From Devosia sp. (GTDB taxonomy: Bacteria > Pseudomonadota > Alphaproteobacteria > Rhizobiales > Devosiaceae), in NCBI GenBank assembly GCA_025352765.1, contig JANXSI010000430.1, forward strand, positions 1 through 5,300: 5,300 nucleotides of DNA. Reading direction: 5' to 3'. A model generated the notes under the pieces. The model made no database searches, was not told the origin of the DNA, and saw only the letters and a program-made list of their open reading frames with translations. Within the stretch, counting starts at the first letter, position 1. Each line of letters begins with the position of its first letter. Made by a program: the position numbers and the translations under genes. This document shows, piece after piece, positions 1 to 5,300 of the stretch.

Positions 1-2562
1 GGGGATGGCGCCGGCCTTGATCTGCTCCTTCTCCCACGCCTGGATCAGCTTGGTCTTGTCGCTGGCGAGGATGTCCTTGCCGTCGGCGCCCTTGGGCGAG
101 AGATTGGCAGCCACCGTCATCGAGTACGAGCCGTCATAGCGCCCGATGGTGGCGACCTTCTGCACCGGCGTGCGCTTGATGAAGTTGCTGACCGGCACGA
201 GGCCCGCCGTCGTCGCGATCTTCAACGAGTCGAGCGAGTCGAACGACCGTTCGCTCTCGGGTAGGCGGACACGGATATCGAGTTCATCGGTCGAGTCCTC
301 CGGCCGGTACGAGCCGATCTTGACGCCCGAGGTGACCAGCTGGACATAGGGGCTGAGTTCCCGCACGCCGATGCCGTACTTGGCCGCAGCGACACGGTCG
401 ATCGTCACCTGCCAGTCGATGCCGGGCGACGGGCGTCCGTCTTCGACGTCGATGGTGTCGCCCAGGTCGTGCTCGATGAAGTTGCGAAGCTTGGCAACGA
501 CCGGCGCCAGATGGTCGTAGTTGACGCTCTCGACGCGCAGATTGATCGCCTTGCCGGCCGGCGGGCCGTTCTCTTCGGCCGCAATCTGGATCTGCAGCCC
601 AGGGATATCCTTGGTGACCGTCCGGATGTTGTCGAAGATTTCCTTGGCAGGAACGCGGTCGTTCCAGTTGGTAAGCTGCAGCTGGAACGTGCCGATGGTG
701 TCGGGCGGCGAGCTCGAGCCGCCGAAACCGCCGGCACCGCCGCCGAACGACATCACCGAGTCCTGGATGCCGGGCACCGTCAGAATCTTGCTTTCAACCT
801 CGGCCAGCAGGTCGCGGATCTGCACCGGCGAATAGTTGCCGCGGGCCACCACGTTGACCGTGCCGCGCTCGGGCTCGGATGCCGGGAAGGCTTCCGATCC
901 GGTCGGATGTTGCGCATAGATCACGAAGCAGGCGACGACCAGCGCCAGGCCGACCGGGATGGTCAGCAGCGGATAGTGGATCAGGCGGTTCATGATCCGC
1001 ACATAGACGCCCGTCACCCCGCCGACCTTCTTCACGTCGAACTTGTCGGGATACATGACGATGTCGGCCTTGGCCTTCTCTTCGGGGTCGACATGGGTCT
1101 TGGCGATCAGCGAACCGATGATCGGCATGAACACCAGGGCCGACAGCAGCGAGGCGCACATCACCACGATCACGATGATCGGCAGGTAGCTCATGAACTT
1201 GCCGATGATGCCCGGCCAGAACAGCAGCGGCACGAAGGCGCCCAGCGTCGTGAAGGTCGCCGAAACCACCGGCACGAACATCTTGCGCGCCGCCATGATG
1301 AAGGCCTCCTTGCGCGGGACGCCCTCCATCAGCTTTCGTTCGGCGTATTCGACCACCACGATCGGGTCGTCGACCAGCACGCCCACCGCCAGTACCAGGC
1401 CGAACATGATCATCATGTTGATGGTCAGCCCGAGAATGTTGACCACGAGGAACGCGATCATGAACGAGATCGGGATCGAGGTGCCGATCATCAGGGCAGG
1501 GCGGAGGCCGAGCGTTGCAACGCAGGTGACCATCACCAGCGCCACGGCCGTCAGCACGGCCGCCTGCAGCGAGTTGAACATGCTCTTGGCGGTTTCGGCC
1601 TGATCGAGCAGGAACGAGTGCTGCATCCCAGCCGGCCAGTCCTTGGCCACCTCGGCCGTGGTCGCGCGCACCTGGTCAACCACGTTGATGACGTTCGTGC
1701 CGAGCTTCTTGACCACCGCCAGGGTGATCGCGGGCTTACCGTCGACATGCGCATAGCTGGTCGCATCGAGGAAGGTGCGGGTGATCTGCGCCACGTCGCC
1801 GAACGTCACGACGGTGTCGCCGACGGTCTTGAGCGGCAGCGAATAGACGTCGGCTGCCGTCGCAATCAGGCCCGGGACCTGGACGTTGAACGAGCCCTTG
1901 CCGGTATCGATGGTGCCGCCCGGAACCACCAGGTTGTTCTTGGCCAGCGCATCGAACAGCTGCGACGAGGTGAGGTTGTAGGCCTCGAGCTTGTTCATAT
2001 CGATGGTGACGGCGAGCATTTCATCGCGCGAACCCGAGAGGTCCGCCGACTCGACGCCGGGGAGCTTTTCGAGCGCGTCCTTTAGTTCCTTGGCCTTTTG
2101 CACCAGTGCCCTCTCGGGCACGTCGCCGTAGACGGCGACGTCGATCGAGGGGAAGCTCGCGGTCGAAACCGTCGTCACCGTCGGCGTCGTGGCGTCGCTC
2201 GGCAACTCGCTGGTGACGCCGTCGAGCTTGGCGCGCACATCCGAGAGCGCCTTGTCCTTGTCGGCATTGGCATCGAACTCGAGCAGCACCGAGGCATGGC
2301 CGAGCGAGGCCGTCGTCGTGTAATGCGTCAGCCCGTCGAGATCCTTCAGCCGGTCTTCGATCGGCTTGCCCAGCAGTCGCTCTGCGTCGCCCGGCGACAC
2401 GCCAGTCTGGCTGACCGACACGTAGAAATACGGAATGTCGATGGCCGGGAAGCTTTCCTTGGGCAGCGACAGATAGCTCAGCACGCCTGCAAACAGCAGG
2501 ATCGCCATCACGGTCAAAACGACCCGTGGCATACGCAGGATGCGTTCGAGGAAGTTCATCAT
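1..2562 (-). CDS. RND-family efflux permease (AcrB/HAE-like), C-terminus cut by window edge
   Basis: Inner-membrane proton-driven RND transporter, the pump subunit of a tripartite efflux complex. The frame is open for 854 codons from the ATG at 2562 to the window edge; family members run about 1030-1050 residues, so roughly the last 190 (TM8-TM12) are missing. Visible parts: TM1 about residues 11-33; first periplasmic porter/docking loop 34-330; TM2-TM6 about 334-486; a charged cytoplasmic segment 490-528; TM7 about 530-551; second periplasmic loop from 552. TM4 carries LAVGVLVDDPIVVVEYAER with the proton-relay aspartates D398 and D399, equivalent to AcrB D407/D408. A Gly-rich stretch at 606-616 occupies the place of the AcrB switch loop, followed by LTNWNDR (AcrB: LKDWADR). 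The start at 2562 is chosen over the adjacent ATG at 2559 because it makes an ATGA overlap with the adaptor stop and lies 8 nt from a GGAG ribosome binding site. Family call is firm; substrate is unknown. I saw no frameshift on codon-by-codon reading. Confidence 0.96.
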   Translation of the reverse strand, partial: MMNFLERILRMPRVVLTVMAILLFAGVLSYLSLPKESFPAIDIPYFYVSVSQTGVSPGDAERLLGKPIEDRLKDLDGLTHYTTTASLGHASVLLEFDANADKDKALSDVRAKLDGVTSELPSDATTPTVTTVSTASFPSIDVAVYGDVPERALVQKAKELKDALEKLPGVESADLSGSRDEMLAVTIDMNKLEAYNLTSSQLFDALAKNNLVVPGGTIDTGKGSFNVQVPGLIATAADVYSLPLKTVGDTVVTFGDVAQITRTFLDATSYAHVDGKPAITLAVVKKLGTNVINVVDQVRATTAEVAKDWPAGMQHSFLLDQAETAKSMFNSLQAAVLTAVALVMVTCVATLGLRPALMIGTSIPISFMIAFLVVNILGLTINMMIMFGLVLAVGVLVDDPIVVVEYAERKLMEGVPRKEAFIMAARKMFVPVVSATFTTLGAFVPLLFWPGIIGKFMSYLPIIVIVVMCASLLSALVFMPIIGSLIAKTHVDPEEKAKADIVMYPDKFDVKKVGGVTGVYVRIMNRLIHYPLLTIPVGLALVVACFVIYAQHPTGSEAFPASEPERGTVNVVARGNYSPVQIRDLLAEVESKILTVPGIQDSVMSFGGGAGGFGGSSSPPDTIGTFQLQLTNWNDRVPAKEIFDNIRTVTKDIPGLQIQIAAEENGPPAGKAINLRVESVNYDHLAPVVAKLRNFIEHDLGDTIDVEDGRPSPGIDWQVTIDRVAAAKYGIGVRELSPYVQLVTSGVKIGSYRPEDSTDELDIRVRLPESERSFDSLDSLKIATTAGLVPVSNFIKRTPVQKVATIGRYDGSYSMTVAANLSPKGADGKDILASDKTKLIQAWEKEQIKAGAIP

Positions 2563-3812
2563 GACGGCTGCTCCGAGCTCGCGGCTGCACTCGTATCGGC
2601 ACCCCCGATGGGGGTGTCATCGGTCTTGGCATCGACGATCTGGCCGGGCTGGACGAAGTCCTGTCCGACCGTGATCAGGTTGATGGTGTTGGGCAGGCCC
2701 ACCGCCCACACGCCGTCGCGTGCATCCTTGAGGATGGTGATGGCGTGGAACGCCACTTTATTGCCGTCCTCGACCGTTCGGATGCCAAGCACGCCATTGT
2801 CGTCGAGCGTGAGCGACGACTGCGGCAGCACCTGCACCGGCGCCGTGCCGACATTGACGATGGCGTCGGCCGTCACGCCGTCACGGAGCTTGCCATCCGT
2901 ATTGGGGATCGAGATCTCGACCGGGAACGAGCGTGTCGCGTCGTCGGCGGTCGAAGCGATGTATGTCACCTTGCCATTGGCCTTGCTGCCCGTGACCGTG
3001 GTTACTGCCGCATCGAGGCCGAGGCGCGCGTAGCCGATCTTGGCTTCGGGAACCGACGCGATGAACAGCATCGGGTCGAGCTGCACCACGGTCGCGCAGG
3101 GCGTGCCGGCGGCGAGCAGGCTGCCTACCGTTGCCAGCGGATCCTCGACGATGCCGGCGACGTCTGTCTTGATCGTCGAGCGCGCCAGTTCGAGCTGGGC
3201 GCTTTCGAGCGCGGTCTGCGCCGAGGCCAGAGCCGCCTGTGCGGCCAGCGCCGTGTTCTGCGCCGCGAGCCCCTTCTTCACCAGGGCCTGGTTGGAGTCG
3301 TACGCCGTCTGCGCCTGAGCGACAGCGGCCTGCGCCTGATCGACGGCCAGTTTACGAGCGCCCTGGTCGAGCGTGCACAGCGTATCGCCGGCCTTGACCG
3401 TCTGACCCTTGGTGACGTTCACGGTCTGCACGATGCCAGATGTCTGGGCCACCACGCTTACCGAGGCCGAGGCCTTGGTCCGGCCGCGCAGCGGCACTTC
3501 GATCGGCATCGCCTTGGCCGTCAGCACCTGGATGCGAACCGAGCGCGGCGCTGCTGCGGCACCGTTGCCGCTTTCCTCGTTGCGTTCGGCGATCGACTTG
3601 GCGGGGTCGATCTCTTCGGAGGGCTTGGCATTGATCCCCGATCCCTCGACGGCGTTGGTCAGCGGTCCGCCATTCTTCTCGATCAGCGAGATCACCGGCT
3701 TTTCGCCATTGCCCGGACCCTTACCCCCAGTCACGAGCGTTCCGGTCGCCAGCCAGACGGCGAGCACCAGAACAATAACCAAAGCAACTCCATAGGAGTA
3801 AATTGCACGCAT
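2559..3812 (-). CDS. RND efflux periplasmic adaptor (membrane fusion protein, HlyD/AcrA-like)
   Basis: Periplasmic adaptor of 417 residues that links the downstream RND permease to an outer-membrane channel. Layout: an uncleaved-looking N-terminal membrane anchor at about 6-28 with no lipobox cysteine; a polar, probably disordered linker 29-90; the first half of the lipoyl/barrel-sandwich domain about 114-148 (TSGIVQTVNVTKGQTVKAGD); an Ala/Gln-rich alpha-hairpin about 151-211; the second lipoyl half about 212-245; a beta-barrel about 246-325 (LDPMLFIASVPEAKIG, then FPVEISIPN and LRDGVTADAIV); a membrane-proximal domain about 326-395; and a low-complexity tail to 417. The start is well fixed: an in-frame TAG sits immediately before this ATG, and the next in-frame Met is residue 102. 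It is 14 bp after padR and overlaps the permease by 4 bp, so the three are probably co-transcribed. The only cysteines are C146 and C239. Specific transported compounds cannot be inferred. Confidence 0.96.
   Translation of the reverse strand: MRAIYSYGVALVIVLVLAVWLATGTLVTGGKGPGNGEKPVISLIEKNGGPLTNAVEGSGINAKPSEEIDPAKSIAERNEESGNGAAAAPRSVRIQVLTAKAMPIEVPLRGRTKASASVSVVAQTSGIVQTVNVTKGQTVKAGDTLCTLDQGARKLAVDQAQAAVAQAQTAYDSNQALVKKGLAAQNTALAAQAALASAQTALESAQLELARSTIKTDVAGIVEDPLATVGSLLAAGTPCATVVQLDPMLFIASVPEAKIGYARLGLDAAVTTVTGSKANGKVTYIASTADDATRSFPVEISIPNTDGKLRDGVTADAIVNVGTAPVQVLPQSSLTLDDNGVLGIRTVEDGNKVAFHAITILKDARDGVWAVGLPNTINLITVGQDFVQPGQIVDAKTDDTPIGGADTSAAASSEQPS
2571..2574 (-). promoter_or_regulatory. 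Ribosome binding site of the RND permease, inside the adaptor gene
   Basis: GGAG (2574-2571), within the last codons of the adaptor, lies 8 nt from the ATG at 2562 and 11 nt from the alternative ATG at 2559. This spacing, with the ATGA overlap, decides for 2562 as the permease start and indicates coupled translation of adaptor and pump. Confidence 0.65.
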
Positions 3813-3822
3813 CTAGAATTTG

Positions 3823-3827
3823 CCCTT
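3823..3827 (-). promoter_or_regulatory. Ribosome binding site of the adaptor gene, touching the padR stop
   Basis: AAGGG (3827-3823) lies 10 nt before the adaptor ATG at 3812 and shares its first A with the padR TGA stop (3829-3827). Ribosomes finishing padR would therefore terminate on this site, which favours translational coupling. Together with the in-frame TAG directly before the ATG, it fixes the adaptor start. Confidence 0.65.
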
Positions 3828-4369
3828 CATTCTGCTGCCTGGGCGGAGTCGCGCCGCGCCAGAGCAATCAGTTCGCCCATGTGGGCGTGGATGTAGTCGC
3901 GCGCAGACTGCAAACAAGACCGGCCATAGCCGACGATCCAGCAGTCTGCGGGTTGCTTTGCGTCCGATTGCATCTGATCGAAGTCGGCAATAGCCGAATC
4001 GAGTGACGCGACGCGTTCCTTGAGACGAGTTTCGACCAGCGACTGCGGCAACTCCGCCGCGAACCGCACAAACAGCAGAAACTCGCTCCGATACTCGTCT
4101 TCGCCCAGTTGGTCGAACATCGAATTGATGAATTCGCGGCGGCCGAGAGGCGTAATGGAGTAAATCTTCTTGGCGGGCTTGCCGTCCTGCTGTTCGACCC
4201 GCGAGGTCACCAGCTTGTCGGTCTCGAGCTTGGCCAGCGCGGGGTAAATCGCGCCATAGCTCGCGTCGACGAAGTAGGCGTAATCCCCTTCAACCGAGAG
4301 CTTGCGGATCTCATACCCGGTCGCCTCGGCGTCATAGAGAATCGCGAGGCAGACAGTGCGGACGTTCAT
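3827..4369 (-). CDS. PadR-family transcriptional regulator
   Basis: A 180-residue winged helix-turn-helix regulator, probably a homodimeric ligand-responsive repressor of the efflux operon it heads. The N-terminal PadR domain spans about residues 5-82: helix 1 NVRTVCLAILYDAEATGYEI, the recognition-helix region DASYGAIYPALAKLETDKLV, and the wing GKPAKKIYSITPLGR. The remainder, about 94-170, is mostly helical and charged and matches the usual dimerisation/ligand part of longer PadR proteins (the AphA/Vir_C-like type) in position and character. The start is supported by MNVRT-, a common beginning in this group, and by a weak GGA ribosome binding site 8 nt upstream. It is the first gene of the operon, 14 bp before the adaptor, and a palindrome sits just upstream, so autorepression is likely. 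Cysteines are at 7, 143 and 152; no evidence shows that they sense anything. The effector is unknown. Confidence 0.95.
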   Translation of the reverse strand: MNVRTVCLAILYDAEATGYEIRKLSVEGDYAYFVDASYGAIYPALAKLETDKLVTSRVEQQDGKPAKKIYSITPLGRREFINSMFDQLGEDEYRSEFLLFVRFAAELPQSLVETRLKERVASLDSAIADFDQMQSDAKQPADCWIVGYGRSCLQSARDYIHAHMGELIALARRDSAQAAE

Positions 4370-4371
4370 GC

Positions 4372-4379
4372 GATATATC
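4372..4379. promoter_or_regulatory. GATATATC palindrome overlapping the padR ribosome binding site
   Basis: A perfect 8-bp palindrome lies 2 bp upstream of the padR start codon, and its edge overlaps the weak GGA ribosome binding site (4380-4378). Its centre is about 21.5 bp from the centre of the main palindrome, close to two helical turns, so it could be an auxiliary operator on the same DNA face. An 8-bp AT-rich palindrome can easily arise by chance, so this is tentative. Confidence 0.25.
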
Positions 4380-4386
4380 CGTGCGG

Positions 4387-4407
4387 CATATGCTGGACCA
4401 GAATATG
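4387..4407. promoter_or_regulatory. 21-bp imperfect palindrome, probable PadR operator
   Basis: The arms are CATATnCTGG and CCAGnATATG around a single central A at 4397. Nine of ten arm positions pair; only the G4392/A4402 pair breaks the symmetry. The site ends 17 bp before the padR start codon and falls at about +1 to +20 of the predicted transcript, a standard place for a repressor to block initiation. PadR dimers are known to bind AT-containing dyads in their own promoters, commonly of the ATGT/ACAT type, and the CATAT/ATATG ends are reminiscent of that. Assigning it to this PadR is inference from position. Confidence 0.6.
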
Positions 4408-4417
4408 ACGGGCATAT
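4403..4417. repeat. Inverted repeat ATATG-N5-CATAT overlapping the predicted -10
   Basis: The arms ATATG (4403-4407) and CATAT (4413-4417) are separated by 5 bp. The left arm is shared with the right end of the 21-bp palindrome and the right arm lies inside the predicted -10. This gives a possible alternative or second register for regulator binding that would cover the -10 box directly. It is short, so chance is possible. Confidence 0.3.
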
Positions 4418-4441
4418 ATACGCACGCGCCTGTTACCACAA
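4413..4441 (-). promoter_or_regulatory. Candidate sigma70-type promoter of the padR-efflux operon
   Basis: Read on the minus strand, a -35-like TTGTGG (4441-4436) is followed after 17 bp by TATATG (4418-4413), or after 15 bp by TATATA (4420-4415). Transcription would then start near 4406, at the edge of the 21-bp palindrome, leaving a leader of about 37 nt before padR. The -35 matches the TTGACA consensus only in its first three bases. The call rests on spacing, the AT-rich -10 in GC-rich surroundings, and position. It is an inference without experimental support. Confidence 0.45.
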
Positions 4442-4444
4442 GTG

Positions 4445-4459
4445 CGTCTTTTGCAGACG
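4445..4459. repeat. Small hairpin upstream of the padR promoter (stem CGTCT/AGACG)
   Basis: A 5-bp perfect stem, CGTCT (4445-4449) and AGACG (4455-4459), encloses a 5-nt loop. It lies between the cysQ stop and the predicted -35 box. In the cysQ transcript it is not followed by a run of U, so it does not qualify as an intrinsic terminator. Its role is unknown and it may be chance. Confidence 0.2.
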
Positions 4460-4519
4460 TGCCATGCTGAGTAAATCGCGGCCCCGATATGCAGTTAACG
4501 AGCCCTAGCGTCGCCCAGA

Positions 4520-5300
4520 TCACTTGAGTGCGAGGAGCCGCCGCATTTCTTCAGAGCCACGGCGGGCAAGGTCCATGTTCGCGGCGGCGATGAAGTAGGG
4601 GTTGAGATTGTCGCCGCCCTTGCCGTAGCGCAGCGGCGTCCCGTCGAGCGCCAGCACAGCGCCGCCTGCGGCCTCGAGTACGGCCTGGCCGGCCGCGGTG
4701 TCCCACTCGCACGTCGGCGTGAAGCGCGGGTAGAGCTGCGCCTCGCCACGGGCGACGAGGCAGAACTTAAGCGACGAGCCGACAGAGACGTCGTCAGTCA
4801 CCTGAAACGTCTCGCAGAACCCCTCGAGCGCCTGATGTCCGTGCGAGCGCGAGGCGACGACCTTCACCGGCCCGTCGGTCGTCGTGTGCAGCGGCAGCCG
4901 TTCGTCGCGGGTGCTCATCTCGAACGCCCCGTCCGGCCCGCCGACAAAGGTGGCGCCCGTCGCCGGCGCGAGCACGACCCCGAGCACCGGCACGCCGTTC
5001 TCGACGAGCGCGATGTTGACGGTGAACTCGCCGTTTCGCTTCAGAAACTCCTTGGTCCCGTCGAGCGGATCGACCACGAAGAAACGCTGCCCCAGGGTCG
5101 TTACCACGCCCGCCGACACGCTTTCCTCAGCGAGAACCGGAATCCCGGTGCCCGCGAGCCGCGCGAGGATGATCTCCTCGGCGCGCTGGTCGGCGAGGGT
5201 GACGGGTGAGCCGTCCGACTTGGTTTCGGCGTCGAAATCGCCGAGGTACACGTCCATGATCGCCGCCGACGCCTCGCGGGCGGCAACAAGCATCAGGTCG
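4520..5300 (-). CDS. cysQ: 3'(2'),5'-bisphosphate nucleotidase CysQ, 5' end probably outside the window
   Basis: Mg2+-dependent phosphatase of the inositol monophosphatase superfamily. CysQ removes the 3'-phosphate of 3'-phosphoadenosine 5'-phosphate (PAP), or of PAPS, in sulfate assimilation. Numbering from the Met at 5293 (257 residues to the stop), the metal ligands are visible: E56 in LAEES, D75 and D78 in VVDPLDGTKEF, and D198 in CEWDTAAGQA. CysQ rather than a plain inositol monophosphatase is suggested by DPLDGTKEF (not DPIDGTTNF), VGSSLKFCLVARGEAQLYPR, and LRYGKGGDNLNPYF near the C-terminus. The frame stays open upstream of 5293 (reading Asp-Leu-Met to the window edge), and relatives normally have several residues before the equivalent of MLVAAREAS, so the true start is probably beyond 5300. 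It lies on the same strand as the efflux operon but is separated from it by 150 bp and has no obvious functional link. An archetypal inositol phosphatase remains a minor alternative. Confidence 0.9.
   Translation of the reverse strand, partial: DLMLVAAREASAAIMDVYLGDFDAETKSDGSPVTLADQRAEEIILARLAGTGIPVLAEESVSAGVVTTLGQRFFVVDPLDGTKEFLKRNGEFTVNIALVENGVPVLGVVLAPATGATFVGGPDGAFEMSTRDERLPLHTTTDGPVKVVASRSHGHQALEGFCETFQVTDDVSVGSSLKFCLVARGEAQLYPRFTPTCEWDTAAGQAVLEAAGGAVLALDGTPLRYGKGGDNLNPYFIAAANMDLARRGSEEMRRLLALK

Noticed and set aside
469..2085. A 538-codon open frame on the plus strand
   Set aside because: It lies antisense to the RND permease. Its product is an implausible His/Asp/Arg/Gln-rich string with no domain. 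The minus strand in the same place reads as a complete RND protein with TM segments and motifs, so this is a shadow typical of GC-rich DNA.
2098..3033. A 311-codon plus-strand open frame
   Set aside because: It is antisense to the permease start and the adaptor, has low-complexity composition with no recognisable fold, and spans the junction of two well-supported genes.
2745..3896. A 383-codon plus-strand open frame
   Set aside because: It is antisense to the adaptor and the padR end, is extremely rich in Arg, His and Asp, and has no motif; it is a shadow frame.
4386..4393. GCATATGC considered as an independent operator
   Set aside because: It is contained almost wholly in the left arm of the larger 21-bp palindrome, which explains it more economically.
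4445..4459. Hairpin considered as a rho-independent terminator for cysQ
   Set aside because: The stem is only 5 bp and is followed by GCACTTGTGG in the transcript direction, not by a U-run.
4835..5209. A 124-codon plus-strand open frame
   Set aside because: It is antisense to cysQ, Arg-rich and without family features, whereas the minus strand shows all the metal-binding motifs of the phosphatase.
4520..5300. Plain inositol-1-monophosphatase (SuhB-like) or histidinol-phosphatase identity
   Set aside because: The motifs DPLDGTKEF, GSSLKFCLVA and a C-terminal LRYGK...LNPYF fit CysQ-type bisphosphate nucleotidases better than the DPIDGTTNF pattern of inositol phosphatases.
1..5300. Search for a new defence, mobile or RNA-based system
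   Set aside because: The minus-strand genes account for almost all of the sequence, and the 150-bp gap is explained by promoter and operator signals. No repeats, attachment sites, tRNA genes or atypical composition were seen.

Overview
The window is GC-rich except for one AT-box cluster, and every credible gene lies on the minus strand. The codon and protein style suggest an alphaproteobacterium, probably Hyphomicrobiales (Devosia- or rhizobium-like). The basis is general resemblance: a PadR regulator starting MNVRTVCLAIL directly ahead of an RND efflux pair, and a CysQ-type phosphatase. I cannot fix the genus from this sequence alone.

In the direction of transcription (right to left), the layout is as follows. 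Positions 5300-4520 hold a CysQ-type 3'(2'),5'-bisphosphate nucleotidase whose start probably lies outside the window. Positions 4519-4370 are a 150-bp intergenic region with a plausible sigma70-type promoter and a 21-bp imperfect palindrome that looks like an operator. Positions 4369-3827 hold a PadR-family repressor. Positions 3812-2559 hold a membrane-anchored periplasmic adaptor (membrane fusion protein). Positions 2562-1 hold an RND efflux permease, cut by the window edge after 854 residues, in the second periplasmic loop.

The last three genes form a tight operon. The adaptor follows padR by 14 bp, with its ribosome binding site touching the padR stop codon, and the permease overlaps the adaptor by an ATGA junction. 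The simplest model is an autoregulated efflux operon. PadR would bind the palindrome at the predicted transcription start and release it when a ligand binds. The adaptor and permease would then assemble with an outer-membrane channel encoded elsewhere (no TolC-like gene is visible) to export a compound that the sequence does not identify. The cysQ gene is probably an unrelated upstream neighbour involved in recycling PAP/PAPS.

I looked for an unknown system and did not find one. This is a fairly ordinary regulated efflux locus. The points that merit a second look are the operator palindrome and its AT boxes, a lone cysteine pair split across the adaptor's lipoyl domain, a degenerate TolC-docking (RLS) motif, a long disordered adaptor tether, and a Gly-rich switch-loop equivalent in the permease. 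No RNA genes, mobile elements, CRISPR arrays or frameshifts were seen.
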